Positions 48,196 through 58,290 of a stretch of 64,000 bases of DNA are shown piece after piece; positions within the stretch are counted from its first letter, which is position 1; each line of letters begins with the position of its first letter. Position numbers and translations under genes: made by a program. The notes beneath the pieces were generated by a model. It saw nothing but the letters and a program-made list of their open reading frames with translations, was not told the origin of the DNA and made no database searches. The stretch lies in contig CM038913.1 in NCBI GenBank assembly GCA_021904315.1, forward strand, positions 7,687,958-7,751,957, in the 5' to 3' direction. Source of the DNA: Sphagnum magellanicum (lineage: Eukaryota > Streptophyta > Sphagnopsida > Sphagnales > Sphagnaceae).

Positions 48196-50529
48196 ATCAT
48201 TTGTTTCCAAACTTACTTTGTACACAGACTGTAAGTGTGATTTAACCCTAAACCCTAAACCTACCAAGCCCACATTGGACTTTGCCCTACATTTCAGGCC
48301 CACTTTGGATGCTGCTCTAAGAAACTGTGTTCATGTTTCAACTCCAGTCCAACACAAATGGTATGACAAGCTGGTTTGGAAATTTGGGAATTTTGATGCT
48401 GAAAACAACAACAACAACCGTGGTCCTAATTAAGGGCCTTGGGTGAACCCACTGGAACCATGGTTCAAGCTAAAAGCCCCCCAAAAAAATTTGGTTACTT
48501 CTCAACATTGTAAATATACCATCCTTATACTAGATCGGCACTTCTTAGTTCAAGTTTAACTTTTCCTGGGTTAAACATAGCCTCAAAGAGGCCTTGCTCA
48601 AGAAGGTGAAGGTACCAGTGTAGGTGCTGGTTCACCCTGGCCCCAACTCAAGTGGGTCAGCCTGAGGAGGGTCTCTTAATTTTCCCTTCCCAGGGTCCCA
48701 AGTGGTGGATCAAGGGTCTCGTAATAACCTCTCCTATCGTGTAATAATGAAGCCATCATTTCCTACCTTCAAAAACTTGTTTAGATAAAAATCATAGTCC
48801 TCGTAGGAGTTTTGTTCAATTTTTGTGCCTTTATTCTAGCGAAATAACAAAATGAAAACTTGCACACAAGCTAGAGCTACACATCAATTATTTTGTTTAA
48901 AATTTCTAACTACTAGGGAAATATCATCTTAAAATAAATTTTAAAATAAAAAGTTAAGTCTTGCTGATATGATGTTCTGATTTTGGTTGTTATTTCATAT
49001 CCTTGAGAAGAAATAAAATACGGAATACAAGAGGATTGGTTATGTGTCAATAGAGAAGGATTACTTGTTTGAGACGGGAATTCACATTTGATCACAAACA
49101 TGAAGTCTTAAAAGCCATAAATGGACTTGCATTGTGATCAAAACATCCAATACAACATGGAAGACTTTGTAATGACATTTTATTGTCAACTTTTCATAAT
49201 AAGTATTTAACATTTATTGGACCCATGACAAACAATGAAATGAAATTTTAGAAAAAACATTATGTTGAAGGTTAATATATCTATGTATATTGTTCTAGCC
49301 CTAAGATGGTATCGGGAAACTAGCAATGTTGTGTTCTTGATCCAAACTCTCCACACTCATACTAGAAATGATTCATGGTCATGCAATTGTAATAACAAAA
49401 TGTGATTAAAAACTAACACTTCATCTCAAAGGCTTCAATCTTTTGACTTCAATCTCCCATCATGGTCATGTGAACAATGCCTTGAACAATAGCTGTGGTA
49501 ATTGGTAGCAATTTCTGAATCATTTATAAGGGGACCCCATTCCAACTGGTATTCTTTCATCAAGTGTGAGAACACTATGGGATTCCAAGTCTCCTTTGTG
49601 AAAGACCAATTTCAAAAGTTTGAAAATTTCCAACTACAAGGATTGATAAGTACAAAACCCTATCGATCAGTGATTTTTTTGGTGGAGAATTTTCCCCATT
49701 TTGGGAGAAATATTTTTGAAAAAGAACATTCTGTCAATATTCCCTTTTTTTTGGACATGCATTGTGATCAAAACCCTAAAACTGCCGATAATTTCAAAAA
49801 ATTCAAAAATTGCCACAATTGCCTACAATATGAAAGAGTGCTTAAGATTTTTATATTTTCATATTTTGAGTATTACCAAACTTGGCTAAAATATAATTAC
49901 AGACTATTGCCACTTAGGCAACACCAGAAAATTGAAAAAAACAAAAACAAAAAAATCCACTGCCATCAATATAAATATAGTGAACATTTTTTTTAAAAAA
50001 TAAAACTTGCCAGAATTGGAAAGAATTGTCATCTCTACCTAAGACTACCTATCAATCATAACAGGAAACAAACCATCAACCAACCCACAAAAGGTACTTC
50101 ATTTTCCCTTTTCATGTAAAATAAGATACTCAAAAGGAAATTAAAACCGTACCATTCATATCCCAACCATGCTTTTGTTTGGGGAACCTATCTGAACAAT
50201 GCCTTGAATCACACAGATTACATATAGTAAAGGACATCATGAAGCATCATTTCATCCATCTGTATCGTATCATTTATTCAAAAAGGCTGGATGTGGGGAC
50301 GAGGCTTAGGATTCAAGTTCCAACCAAGCCTCCCATGTGGGGATGGAGCCATGCACATAGGAAAGTTTGTTATAAGTTGCAACTCGAAGAGTTTTTTTTA
50401 TTTTTTATTTTTTCACTCGAGGGCTTCATCCCCCTGAGTCCCTTGAGAAACATGGATTCATCCATTGAATTCAGAAAAGGCAAATTGCAAATGCAGGCAA
50501 TGGAACTGCACCACAGTTGTATTGCATCA
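48196..50529. other. Intergenic DNA with a short telomere-like patch
   Basis: A short telomere-like stretch, AACCCTAAACCCTAAACCT, lies at about 48243-48262, preceded by an ATT microsatellite near 48182. The rest is AT-rich. The 164-codon open frame at 49502-49996 is dominated by Lys, Asn, Phe and Ile and matches nothing I know. Confidence 0.45.
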
Positions 50530-50690
50530 GTGGGACCCTGCTGATGAGCACAGAAGCCCATCTGCAAGCAAAATAAGTGGAGACTTTTGATTATTCTTCC
50601 CCCACTCATGCTTCGTATTACCTAGCCACCACCCCACCCCATTATTCAGCTGGCTCATTTGTCAGCCAGCAAAAGGGGATACAGCTGGGA
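50530..50690. repeat. Diverged duplicate of 54205-54385
   Basis: Shared words in order: CTGCAAGC(A/C)AAAATAAGTG, GATNATTCT(C)TTCCCCC, CCTAGCCACC, CATTNT(T)CAG, GTCAGCCAGCA/GTCAGTCAGCA, AAAGG(GG)ATACAGCT. Both copies precede, within about 2 kb, a copy of the 0.3-kb GGCCTTGCC repeat. Confidence 0.65.
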
Positions 50691-50730
50691 ACTCAGTCCT
50701 TTAACATGGTGGGGTTGTCAAAATTTTGAG

Positions 50731-51038
50731 GGGAGGACTTGTTAATTTGATCTTTGTAACACAAATGTTGCTTAGGGAGGACTTGTTAATTTGATCTTTG
50801 TAACACAAATGGTGCTTAGGGAGGACTTGTTAGTTTAATCTTTGTAACACAAATGGTGCTTAGGGAGGACTTGTTAATTTGATCTTTGTAACACAAATGG
50901 TGCTTAGGGAGGACTTGTTAGTTTCATCTTTGTAACACAAATGGTGCTTAGGGAGGACTTGTTAATTTGATCTTTGTAACACAAATGGTGCTTAGGGAGG
51001 ACTTGTTAGTTCAATCTTTGTAACACAACTGGTGTTTA
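50731..51038. repeat. Tandem array, seven 44-bp units
   Basis: Exactly seven units of 44 bp (starts 50731, 50775, 50819, 50863, 50907, 50951, 50995), each GGGAGGACTTGTTA, then a short variable block, ATCTTTGTAACACAAATGGT and GCTTA. Units 1, 2, 4 and 6 carry TTAATTTGATC; units 3, 5 and 7 carry TTAGTTTAATC or close variants. From unit 2 on the two types alternate, implying an 88-bp dimer. There are no distinct spacers, so it is not a CRISPR array. Confidence 0.95.
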
Positions 51039-51654
51039 GGTCCGTGCATCAAGTTGTTTTAAATTGGGTTGACAATCGAGACCCCATTCATTTCAATGCA
51101 TAATTCATGGAGGGTCTTGGTCATGTTAGCTTCCCTTTGCCATCGATGTATAATCATTGAATTAGTTGTCCATATTGAAAGGTTTGGGCATTGTAGATAG
51201 CCTAAAGTGGAAGGGAGGAACTAATGTCCAGTCGGCCTGCCGGCCACCTTGCTAGTGGGTGGTTGGTTGTTGCAGGGTTGAATTTTACCATGTTACGTGT
51301 TACCCATAGGCCCATGTTAGGTATTACCCAGCCTGTGGAAGAAGCCAGCCACTCCTCTTATGAGCTTGCAAAACAAGAGTTGCTAGTAATTGTGCATTTC
51401 ATTGGCTCACATGACATTGTGTGCCCAAAATATTCCTCTCCTCTCTTTTAAACCCTTGCATTTGACTTTAAAAACCTAGCCTTATATGCCTTTCTCGGTG
51501 CCTTCTTAATGGATTCAAATTCTCTGAAGCCCTTAAAATTTTGTGGACTTCCATGTGTAAGGTACAGATTGCCAAATCAAGGGATTTAATAAAGATTCCA
51601 AATACCCACCAAGAGGAGGTATAATTTTGCTTATTGCACTAGAAATGGACCTAA
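51039..51654. other. Intergenic DNA, no gene recognised
   Basis: No gene or structured element was found. A 75-codon open frame at 51224 has no family resemblance. Confidence 0.5.
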
Positions 51655-51840
51655 ATCCAACCTAATTTACAGCATTCATGTAAATTAGGTTGGATGGTAA
51701 ATAAAAATTAGTACCATCCATGCAAATTACATTTTAGGGTATTTGTTTGTGACCATCCAACCTAACTCACACATCCGTGCAAATTAGGTTGGACGATGAA
51801 TCAAAATTAGGATCATCCATGTAAATTACACATATATAAG
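51655..51840. repeat. Foldback cluster with a perfect 17-bp hairpin
   Basis: ATCCAACCTAATTTACA (51655-51671) and its exact reverse complement TGTAAATTAGGTTGGAT (51679-51695) flank a 7-base loop. A diverged second hairpin follows: CCATCCAACCTAACTCAC and AAATTAGGTTGGACG, about 51758-51797. The sequence after each right arm is also a direct repeat (AAAATTAGTACCATCC and AAAATTAGGATCATCC). This could be a foldback transposon or a small-RNA source. Confidence 0.8.
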
Positions 51841-52394
51841 GGTTTATATTTTGATTTCCTCCTCCTCCCACTTGCAGCTCCAAACATGAGAATAATGTAT
51901 ATTGTAGAAGGGCTTAGATTGAAGTAATATTCTTTAAAAAATAATAATATCCAGATGGTTTTTTTTCCTTTTTCCCAAAGGGAGGGGGGGGGGAGGGGGT
52001 CTTGGTACAGTTAGTTTAAAAGCTATTGAGGCAACTGGATTCAGGAGTTAGTCCAATTGTTTTTTTCTGGATGTCACATTTGCACTTGTGTATCATTGTG
52101 CAGCAAAGGAGGTGGTTGGTTGGCTGACACTTTTTGTTTTTGTAATTGAATACAAAAGGGGAGCAGCAAGTAAGTAACACAGTTCTGTTGTGACTGGCAA
52201 AAGGTTGGTACCAAACCTGTCATGTCTGAAGTACTCTCTAATACTACTCTGTAAACACTCTCTCTACTCTTCCCTTCCCTTCCCTTCACATGTAATAATA
52301 ATAATATAACAAGGGGACCCAAACAGGGCTCTAAAGCTGGATCAGAAGAAGCAGGCATATATGAAGGTCATTCAGTTAGCAAAAAATATTTATT
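51841..52394. other. Intergenic DNA with a G-run
   Basis: A near-pure G run interrupted by A lies at about 51979-51999. No gene was found. An ATA/AAT microsatellite occurs near 52291-52307. Confidence 0.5.
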
Positions 52395-52701
52395 GGCCTT
52401 GCCTACCAAGAAGGCAAGGATATTGTGTTTAGATTCATTATAGAGTATAGTAGCTTAAGGGATTTTGGCTCCTACTAATGTAATAGGTTTTATTTTATAT
52501 GAGGACTTTTGAAAGCTGATATTTTGGCTTGTTTTGAAACTTGAGATTAATTATAGAGTTATAATGTCTTGAAGGATTTTGGTTTCTTTTAGAGGATTTT
52601 TTTGAAGATTATATTTTTGCATGGTGAAATTATATTTGAGTTTCCATAATTCTTCTTCTTTTGCCTTCAGATACCTTTTTAATGTAAATAATGGCAAGGC
52701 C
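52395..52701 (+). repeat. Unnamed 0.3-kb repeat, copy 1
   Basis: Begins GGCCTTGCC and ends GGCAAGGCC, a 9-bp inverted terminal match. The first 24 bases also fold on themselves (CCTTGCC..GGCAAGG). The body shares GGATATTGTGTTTAGATTC, ATTATAGAGTATAGTAGCTT, GATATTTTGGC, TGAAACTTGAGATTA, CTTGAAGGATTTTGG and TTTTTGCATGGTGAAAT with the copies at 54565 and 63003, all in the same orientation. No coding capacity. Confidence 0.8.
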
Positions 52702-53017
52702 ACAGTGTGACTGCACCCCCTTGTTATTATGAGAATTACTGAGCAACATTAACCATTTGTTGAGAACTTTGCATATATGGCTTTCAAAGTCCTTTAGAGG
52801 TAGTGTGACTAGTGACAAAGTATGACACTTGCCAGTTTTCAATTACAAGAAGAATGATGCAAAAGGTCCTTGCACATATGAATACAGCCAGCTAGCTGCC
52901 TGCTCCTGGGTTTCTTCTTTTCGAAGCCAAAAATAAAAATGAAAATAAAAATAAAAATTGTGAGAATATCAAAATTTTGTCATCAGTGCTAATTAACTTC
53001 TCAATTGTCAGCAATGA

Positions 53018-53048
<31 letters not shown>

Positions 53049-53218
53049 GGGCACACTTTTGTTGCAAGAAAATCCTCCACCTTAGAAAAGAGTTTGAGGT
53101 GTTTAGTATTTAGCCTAAAGGGCAAATTTCCATATCATTTTCTGCCCATATGCACCTACTTGCATTTGGCGAGAGTGAACCAGCACCCACCAGTTTGCCA
53201 GGTTTTTAAAAGGGTTTT
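52702..53218. other. Intergenic DNA with a 29-base T run
   Basis: A homopolymer T tract fills 53020-53048. Otherwise there is no gene or structured repeat. An AAAATAAAAATG microsatellite-like stretch lies near 52928-52957. Confidence 0.6.
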
Positions 53219-53500
53219 GTGATGTAGCCAAAGTGGCAATTATCCAGAAAATAATTTAGCCAAATTTGGCTATATATCAGGTACAAATTTTTTTTCAAAA
53301 AAAGATCCTTCTATCTTCTTGGGTACCTACTGGAACTTATGATACAAGTCTGGCAATTTGGATTTATTTTTTCAAAATCTGGCAAATTTGGGTCATTTTT
53401 TTCATGAAAAGTCCCTTGTGTAGGTTGAAATCATATTTTTCAGGACAAAATCTAGTGGAAATTCCCCAAAAGACATTTTGGATTTTTTTATTATATTTCT
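53219..53500 (+). repeat. Dispersed TAGCCAAA/TTTGGCTA repeat
   Basis: Opens GTGATGTAGCCAAAGTGGCA and contains the perfect 16-bp palindrome TAGCCAAATTTGGCTA at 53257-53272. It continues with GGGTACCTACTGGAAC and TCTGGCAAATTTGG. Same family and orientation as the copies at 27.0 and 57.5 kb. Confidence 0.7.
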
Positions 53501-54204
53501 GCTCCACGGCTAGTCACCATGGTTAAATATGTACCAACCATCTACACGCATCTACCTACCTAGTCGCCACCAAGCGGGTTACCTACTTACACACCTACAT
53601 ACTACCCACTTACAATTCCGACCTTCTTACTTGTTAGACTTGCCCACCGCCACCCTCCCTTAACCGCTCTCTCCCATTCTACTTGTGTAGTGTAGGGCCG
53701 ATTATAATTTGAGCTCCAAAAAGGGTATAACGAGATCCCATTAGCACCTTTACATTTCATCACTGCAAAATATCCATCATGTTCCATTATAGTGCGAAAA
53801 ATGCGGTAAATTATGAGACTTTCAATATAAATAAAATAATATGAATGGGTCTGAAATGGACAAAAATGCAAAGAACATGTACTCCCCCCAAACTCCCAGG
53901 CTGGTTGCATTTGGCCATGCATATATACTATTAGAAGAGCCAAAAAAAATTAAGAATATTTTATTATTACACGCCACCACCCCCAAAAAAAAACTCATGT
54001 TACAATATTCAATCAAGGTTAACACTTTGTGAAGTCAGGTTGTAAAGATCATGTTTGGTGTCATCCACAAAGCACTGAAAATCCATCCATCCATCCATCC
54101 ATCCATCCAATGGCTAAATTGCAGCTTTTTAAGCAAAAACAAATGGTAGAGACTTGAACTACCCTACTGTCCTCTTGAACCCACATCATGGTTTTGTCTT
54201 CAGT
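53501..54204. other. Intergenic DNA with (ATCC)n microsatellite
   Basis: (ATCC)n, seven units, at 54081-54109. Clusters of ACCTACCTA words lie at 53545-53610. The open frames here have no family resemblance. Confidence 0.6.
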
Positions 54205-54385
54205 GGGACCCTAAGCCAGCCTGCCATAGCTCTACACACACCCTTCTGCAAGCCAAAATAAGTGTAGGTTCTGATGATCATTCTCTTCCCCCTCCAATTC
54301 TTCACATTTCCTAGCCACCCAGGAGGACATTATTGGGGGGGGCACATTGTCAGTCAGCACAAAGGATACAGCTTGCACCCCCAAT
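54205..54385. repeat. Diverged duplicate of 50530-50690
   Basis: Collinear with the left copy through TGCAAGCCAAAATAAGTG, CTTCCCCCTCC, CCTAGCCACCC and AAAGGATACAGCTTG. A 21-base A run (54497-54517) follows about 110 bp later. Confidence 0.65.
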
Positions 54386-54564
54386 TCTCTACACACTCAC
54401 CACACCCAAGCCAGCTTAACTTGCATGGTAATCAGAGAGTTCTTTGAAACTTTACTAATTTCAAAGTAATATTTATATCAATCAAAACCCAAAGTGAAAA
54501 AAAAAAAAAAAAAAAAATTTCCACATGAAACTTGGTCCTCTATGTAAAGAGTTTTAATTTTGTT

Positions 54565-54863
54565 GGCCTTGCCCACCAAGGCAAGGATATTGTGTTTAGA
54601 TTCATTATAGAGTATAGTAGCTTAATGAATTTTGGCCACTAGGTTATTATTAGGTCTATTTTTATATGAGGATTTTTGAAATATGATATTTTGGCATGTG
54701 TTGAAACTTGAGATTAGTTATATAGAGTTATAATAATATCTTGAAGGATTTTGGCTTCTTTTAGAGGATTTTTTGAAGATTATATTTTTGCATGGTGAAA
54801 TATTTGAGTTTTCGTAATTCTTCTTTTGCGCTTAAGATACCGTGTTAATGTAATGGCAAGGCC
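54565..54863 (+). repeat. Unnamed 0.3-kb repeat, copy 2
   Basis: Same ends (GGCCTTGCC..GGCAAGGCC) and body as copy 1. Beyond the right end, both copies 1 and 2 continue ACAGTG and ACCCCTTGTT, so the duplicated block extends about 20 bases further in these two than in copy 3. Confidence 0.8.
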
Positions 54864-55942
54864 ACAGTGCAACACACCCCTTGTTCATATCACTTTGGTA
54901 CATCAAATGGTTGTACTCCGACCACAATACAATGTAATAAGTATCCAATGGTATGCAAACATTAAGCCAAAAATGTTCAAAACATGTTCCCTTCATCAAA
55001 GTATCACAAACCGTTGGGATATCATATTGAGATGCAATTCTCAAAGGAATTGAATTTGTGACTCTTTATGATCATATTGAGTTATTTCAAACCATTTGGA
55101 TATTTGTAATTGGACTACCTAAATTTGTAGCTCACACAAGATTTAATGGCAACCATTTTTTGTCATTATCATATGATGAATTCGATTTGAGTAAATTCCT
55201 ACTAGTCTTCACTTTAGTTTTTTTGAAAAGGTTGTTTCTCCTATCATTTAGACCAATTACTTATGAGGGTTACATTCACAAGAGTTGGAATATGATGTGT
55301 GCTTGTTTTGCAAACTTCCCTAGCATAATTTGAGACATGTGTAAGATTAATCACAAACTTTGAAAAACCTTTCATAAATATGTTGAACATAGACAAATTT
55401 GTGCACTATCATTTTCAAAGAGTATGTATGAGTAGTCCTTATGCTACATGACACCTATGTCAACTTTCTTTTTTTGCGATGGGCCAATCAAAATAACTCA
55501 TTGTTAAAAAAAAAAAATTTAAAGTTGGACTTGTGAGGCACCCCCAACTAATTAATATTGATCACACTATTTGCTCTTCTTACAATAGGTAGTAAAAAGC
55601 AATTGGGAGTGGTTTACTCCCCCCCTCCAGTTTTGATGATGCTGGGCTATTTCTTGCAATCACCATTGGCCACCATGGCCACCATGGCCACCACTCACTC
55701 TTCATTCATGCAGAGAGTGTTGGTTACCAGAGGAAAAAAAAACTACCTATAATTTAAAGTTGTAATACCTTTTTTTTTGTGTTTTGAAGTCATGAAGTTG
55801 TTGTAATGGCCATCCTCCCAAGAAACCCAATTAAACCAAATCATTGATTGGCAATGATTTGATTGAAGCATTCAACAGGAGCATGTTTTGGGTGTTCTAC
55901 ACTTGTTTATTGTTTTGTCAGTAAAGCATGGCTAGCAATTTC
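54864..55942. other. Intergenic DNA, no gene recognised
   Basis: AT-rich with short open frames only. A small GGCCACCAT triplet repeat lies at about 55662-55690. Confidence 0.5.
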
Positions 55943-55945
55943 TTA

Positions 55946-56333
55946 GGCCCCCCTTTACACTAGGAGTCAGGGCCAATGTTCAACCCAAATCAAGCATTCC
56001 TATTGGTGCAAAAGTTGAAATCAGCCCCCCAAGGGCCTTTACACTAGGAGTCAAGGCTGAACTAGAAAAAAAAATTCTTTTCAATCTGCCCAAAGTTATT
56101 AATTAATGCTAAACTTTATGGCCTTGTATTGGCCCCAAGGCTGGAAAATGGATACCATCAAATTTGGGAGGCCAATTTGCAATCCTTGGGGCCAATGTTT
56201 CAGCATTTATTAATATCATGGTGACAATGTTCTAGCATTTATTAGTAACTTGGGGCTCCCCAAACAACAAGCCAAAAATGCTCAAAGTTGGCCCCAAGTT
56301 TTTTTGGTCCTCACTCCTAGTGTAAACCTGGCC
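55946..56333. mobile_element. Tourist-like MITE with TTA target-site duplication, 388 bp
   Basis: The left terminus GGCCCCCCTTTACACTAGGAG and the right terminus (reverse complement GGCCAGGTTTACACTAGGAG) are inverted repeats. TTA flanks both sides (55943-55945 and 56334-56336). The interior is the reverse of the 47507 element: CCTATTGGTGCAAAAGTTGA, then an internal copy GGGCCTTTACACTAGGAG near 56035. It carries no coding sequence. This pairs with 47507-48016 to define the family. Confidence 0.85.
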
Positions 56334-56336
56334 TTA

Positions 56337-57469
56337 GTGTATTGGGAGGCTACCTGAAAAATGTAGATTCACTCTCCCTTCAGGGAAAGCATCTTACCTT
56401 CTCAAGGAGGAAGGAACCTTATGTTTTAAAATGCTCATCTGTACAAGACATAATGTTCCTTCCTCTTTTGCTTTTTCTAGCAATGCTTTATGTTCCGTAA
56501 GCCCCTTGGGTAAGGTTGTAACTAGAATATGGGTACCAAGGCTGTTGCCTTGGGCAGTACCCTTATTACGGTAATGCCCTCATACTCAAGCCTTAACTAG
56601 GTACCACCCAACATCCCCTCCACATGCTGCAAACCTCATGAGAACAGCACAATTTGTGAATCCTGAATTGAAGAGAATTCTACATTAGCTTCTGATTTAG
56701 CAGAAATCACAAAGCTATGTCTGAAGCTTCACCCTCACCAAATTCATGAAAATCAGATGCAGCATTTTAGGGTTTAGCTTACAATAGTTTAATCTCCCGA
56801 GGGCTTCACAGTGAAATTTCTTTGAAACTTTTCTTAGTTAGGATTGGGGGTAGATGGGTGCTTGTTTGTGAGCAAGTGTACAAAAGTAGACTGTGAAGAT
56901 GAAAATTAAAGCAACTGTTAATGTTGGCTGCAAATTTTCTCCATGCTAAAAACTCCCCCACCCACTCCCCAGAAAAAGCTTCAATGTAGTACATATCTTA
57001 TGTTGGAAGTCAGGAGCAGCTCCCAACAAAATCTGGTCCACTCCAGGGCTGATGAAGCCTGGAGAGCTACAAACACATATGATATAGCTATTTCACACAA
57101 TGAAGGAGAGCTGTATCAGTTCTAGTCCACATAAGTCTTTGTGCATCTATCCCAAATTGGTGTTTTCTTTCCAACAATTTTTTTTTTTTTTTTTTGGCCC
57201 CAAAATGGAATTTTGAATTTTTTTTTGTTATTATAGTGTTAATTTGGCTAATTCTGCTAATTTTTTGGAAAAACTCTCCTATTCTTTCAATGTCACAAAT
57301 TGAAAAAAAATAAAATTAAAAATTGACCCAAACCCATACTAAGATTACAAGGGTTCCATCAGCCTTGCTTTCATAATGCTTTTGCAGATTTTTAGAGGTA
57401 TGTTTTTGATCTGTTGAATAATAATTTTGATCTGTGGATGGGTGTTTTTTCTAAGAGTTTTTCTTATGT
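56337..57469. other. Intergenic DNA, no gene recognised
   Basis: Moderately AT-rich, with a T run at about 57178-57195. No coding or repeat signal could be supported. Confidence 0.5.
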
Positions 57470-57730
57470 TGCTTAAGTGGCAATCGTCCATAAGAAGATG
57501 TAGAACAAATGGCAATCATCCTTAGGGAGATTTAGCCAAATCTGGCTGTAAACCAGACATGATGTATGTATAAATCAACCTTCTACACTAATGGCTACCC
57601 ACGGAAAACCAAATATAGAAATCTGGTGATTTTTACTAATTTTTCCCCTCACTTCTGGCTACTGAAAACCTCCAAAATCACTCCATTTTCAAATCTTTTA
57701 TTTTTAATTTCGCCGGTAAAAAACAGGCTG
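57470..57730 (+). repeat. Dispersed TAGCCAAA/TTTGGCTA repeat, best preserved copy
   Basis: Contains AAGTGGCAATCGTCCATAAG, then a second GGCAATCATCCTTAGGGAG, ATTTAGCCAAATCTGGCTG, TAAACCAGACATGA, GGCTACCCACGG, TATAGAAATCTGG, CACTTCTGGCTACTGAAAAC, CTCCAAAATCACTCC and AAAAAACAGGCT. These words order the copies at 21.7, 27.0, 48.05 and 53.2 kb. Confidence 0.7.
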
Positions 57731-58227
57731 CCATGGAGAGTGGCAAAAAGGTTTAGCTATGGGGGCCATTGGGAGCAACAAGTAATTGATTGAATGACTG
57801 GATTTGTTTTTACTTCTGACAAAAAGATAGGACCTGCATCAACATTTGGTGAGTATAACATGGGTGTCATTATTCTTTTTTTTTTTTCTTTTTTTCCTTT
57901 AATTTGCAGGAATTTTGGGAGTAGGCTAGCCTAGTTGGTTTTTACTAGTGTTTTTTTCTTTTTTTTTCCATTTTAGCCAACTTGGCTACATGTTGGCCCC
58001 TCTTTGTGCTGTAATTTTGGGCATATTCTGTGTTGAATTGCCCACCTACATGGCAGGGGAGTATGTGTGCTTTCCTTTAGCAATTAGGGGAAAAAATTAT
58101 TGTTGGATGTGATTTATTTCAGGAGAGTTTTTCTTAGTAAGTTTTGCAGCTACAACTCTCAATTTTTTTCAAGTCTTTTGCAAATAACTAGTTTTTTGTT
58201 TCCAAATTTTGGCAGCAAAATTATATG
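57731..58227. other. Intergenic DNA, T-rich
   Basis: Interrupted T runs and a TAGCCAACTTGGCTACATG word near 57975, possibly a scrap of the dispersed repeat. No gene is visible. Confidence 0.5.
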
Positions 58228-58290
58228 CGGAATTGAACCTTGACCCATAAAGGCTCTACCCATTGCAGCAGAAAGCCTAACCTACCCAAA
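58228..58290 (-). mobile_element. tRNA-derived SINE-like relic
   Basis: On the minus strand TGCTGCAATGGGTAGAGCC (box A-like) is followed by GGTTCAATTCCGC (a good box B). Spacing is about 20 bases, shorter than usual. It does not fold as a complete tRNA. Confidence 0.35.

Noticed and set aside
49502..49996. 164-codon open frame as a gene
   Set aside because: Composition is that of random AT-rich DNA (Lys, Asn, Phe, Ile) with no recognisable domain or splice context.
50731..51038. CRISPR-like array
   Set aside because: Units are contiguous 44-bp tandem copies with no unique spacers, in a plant nuclear genome.
55662..55690. Repeated GCCACCATGG resembling translation start contexts
   Set aside because: It is a short GGCCACCAT tandem repeat with no meaningful open frame after it.
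58228..58290. Functional tRNA gene
   Set aside because: Box A and B-like words are present but an acceptor stem and anticodon arm do not form.
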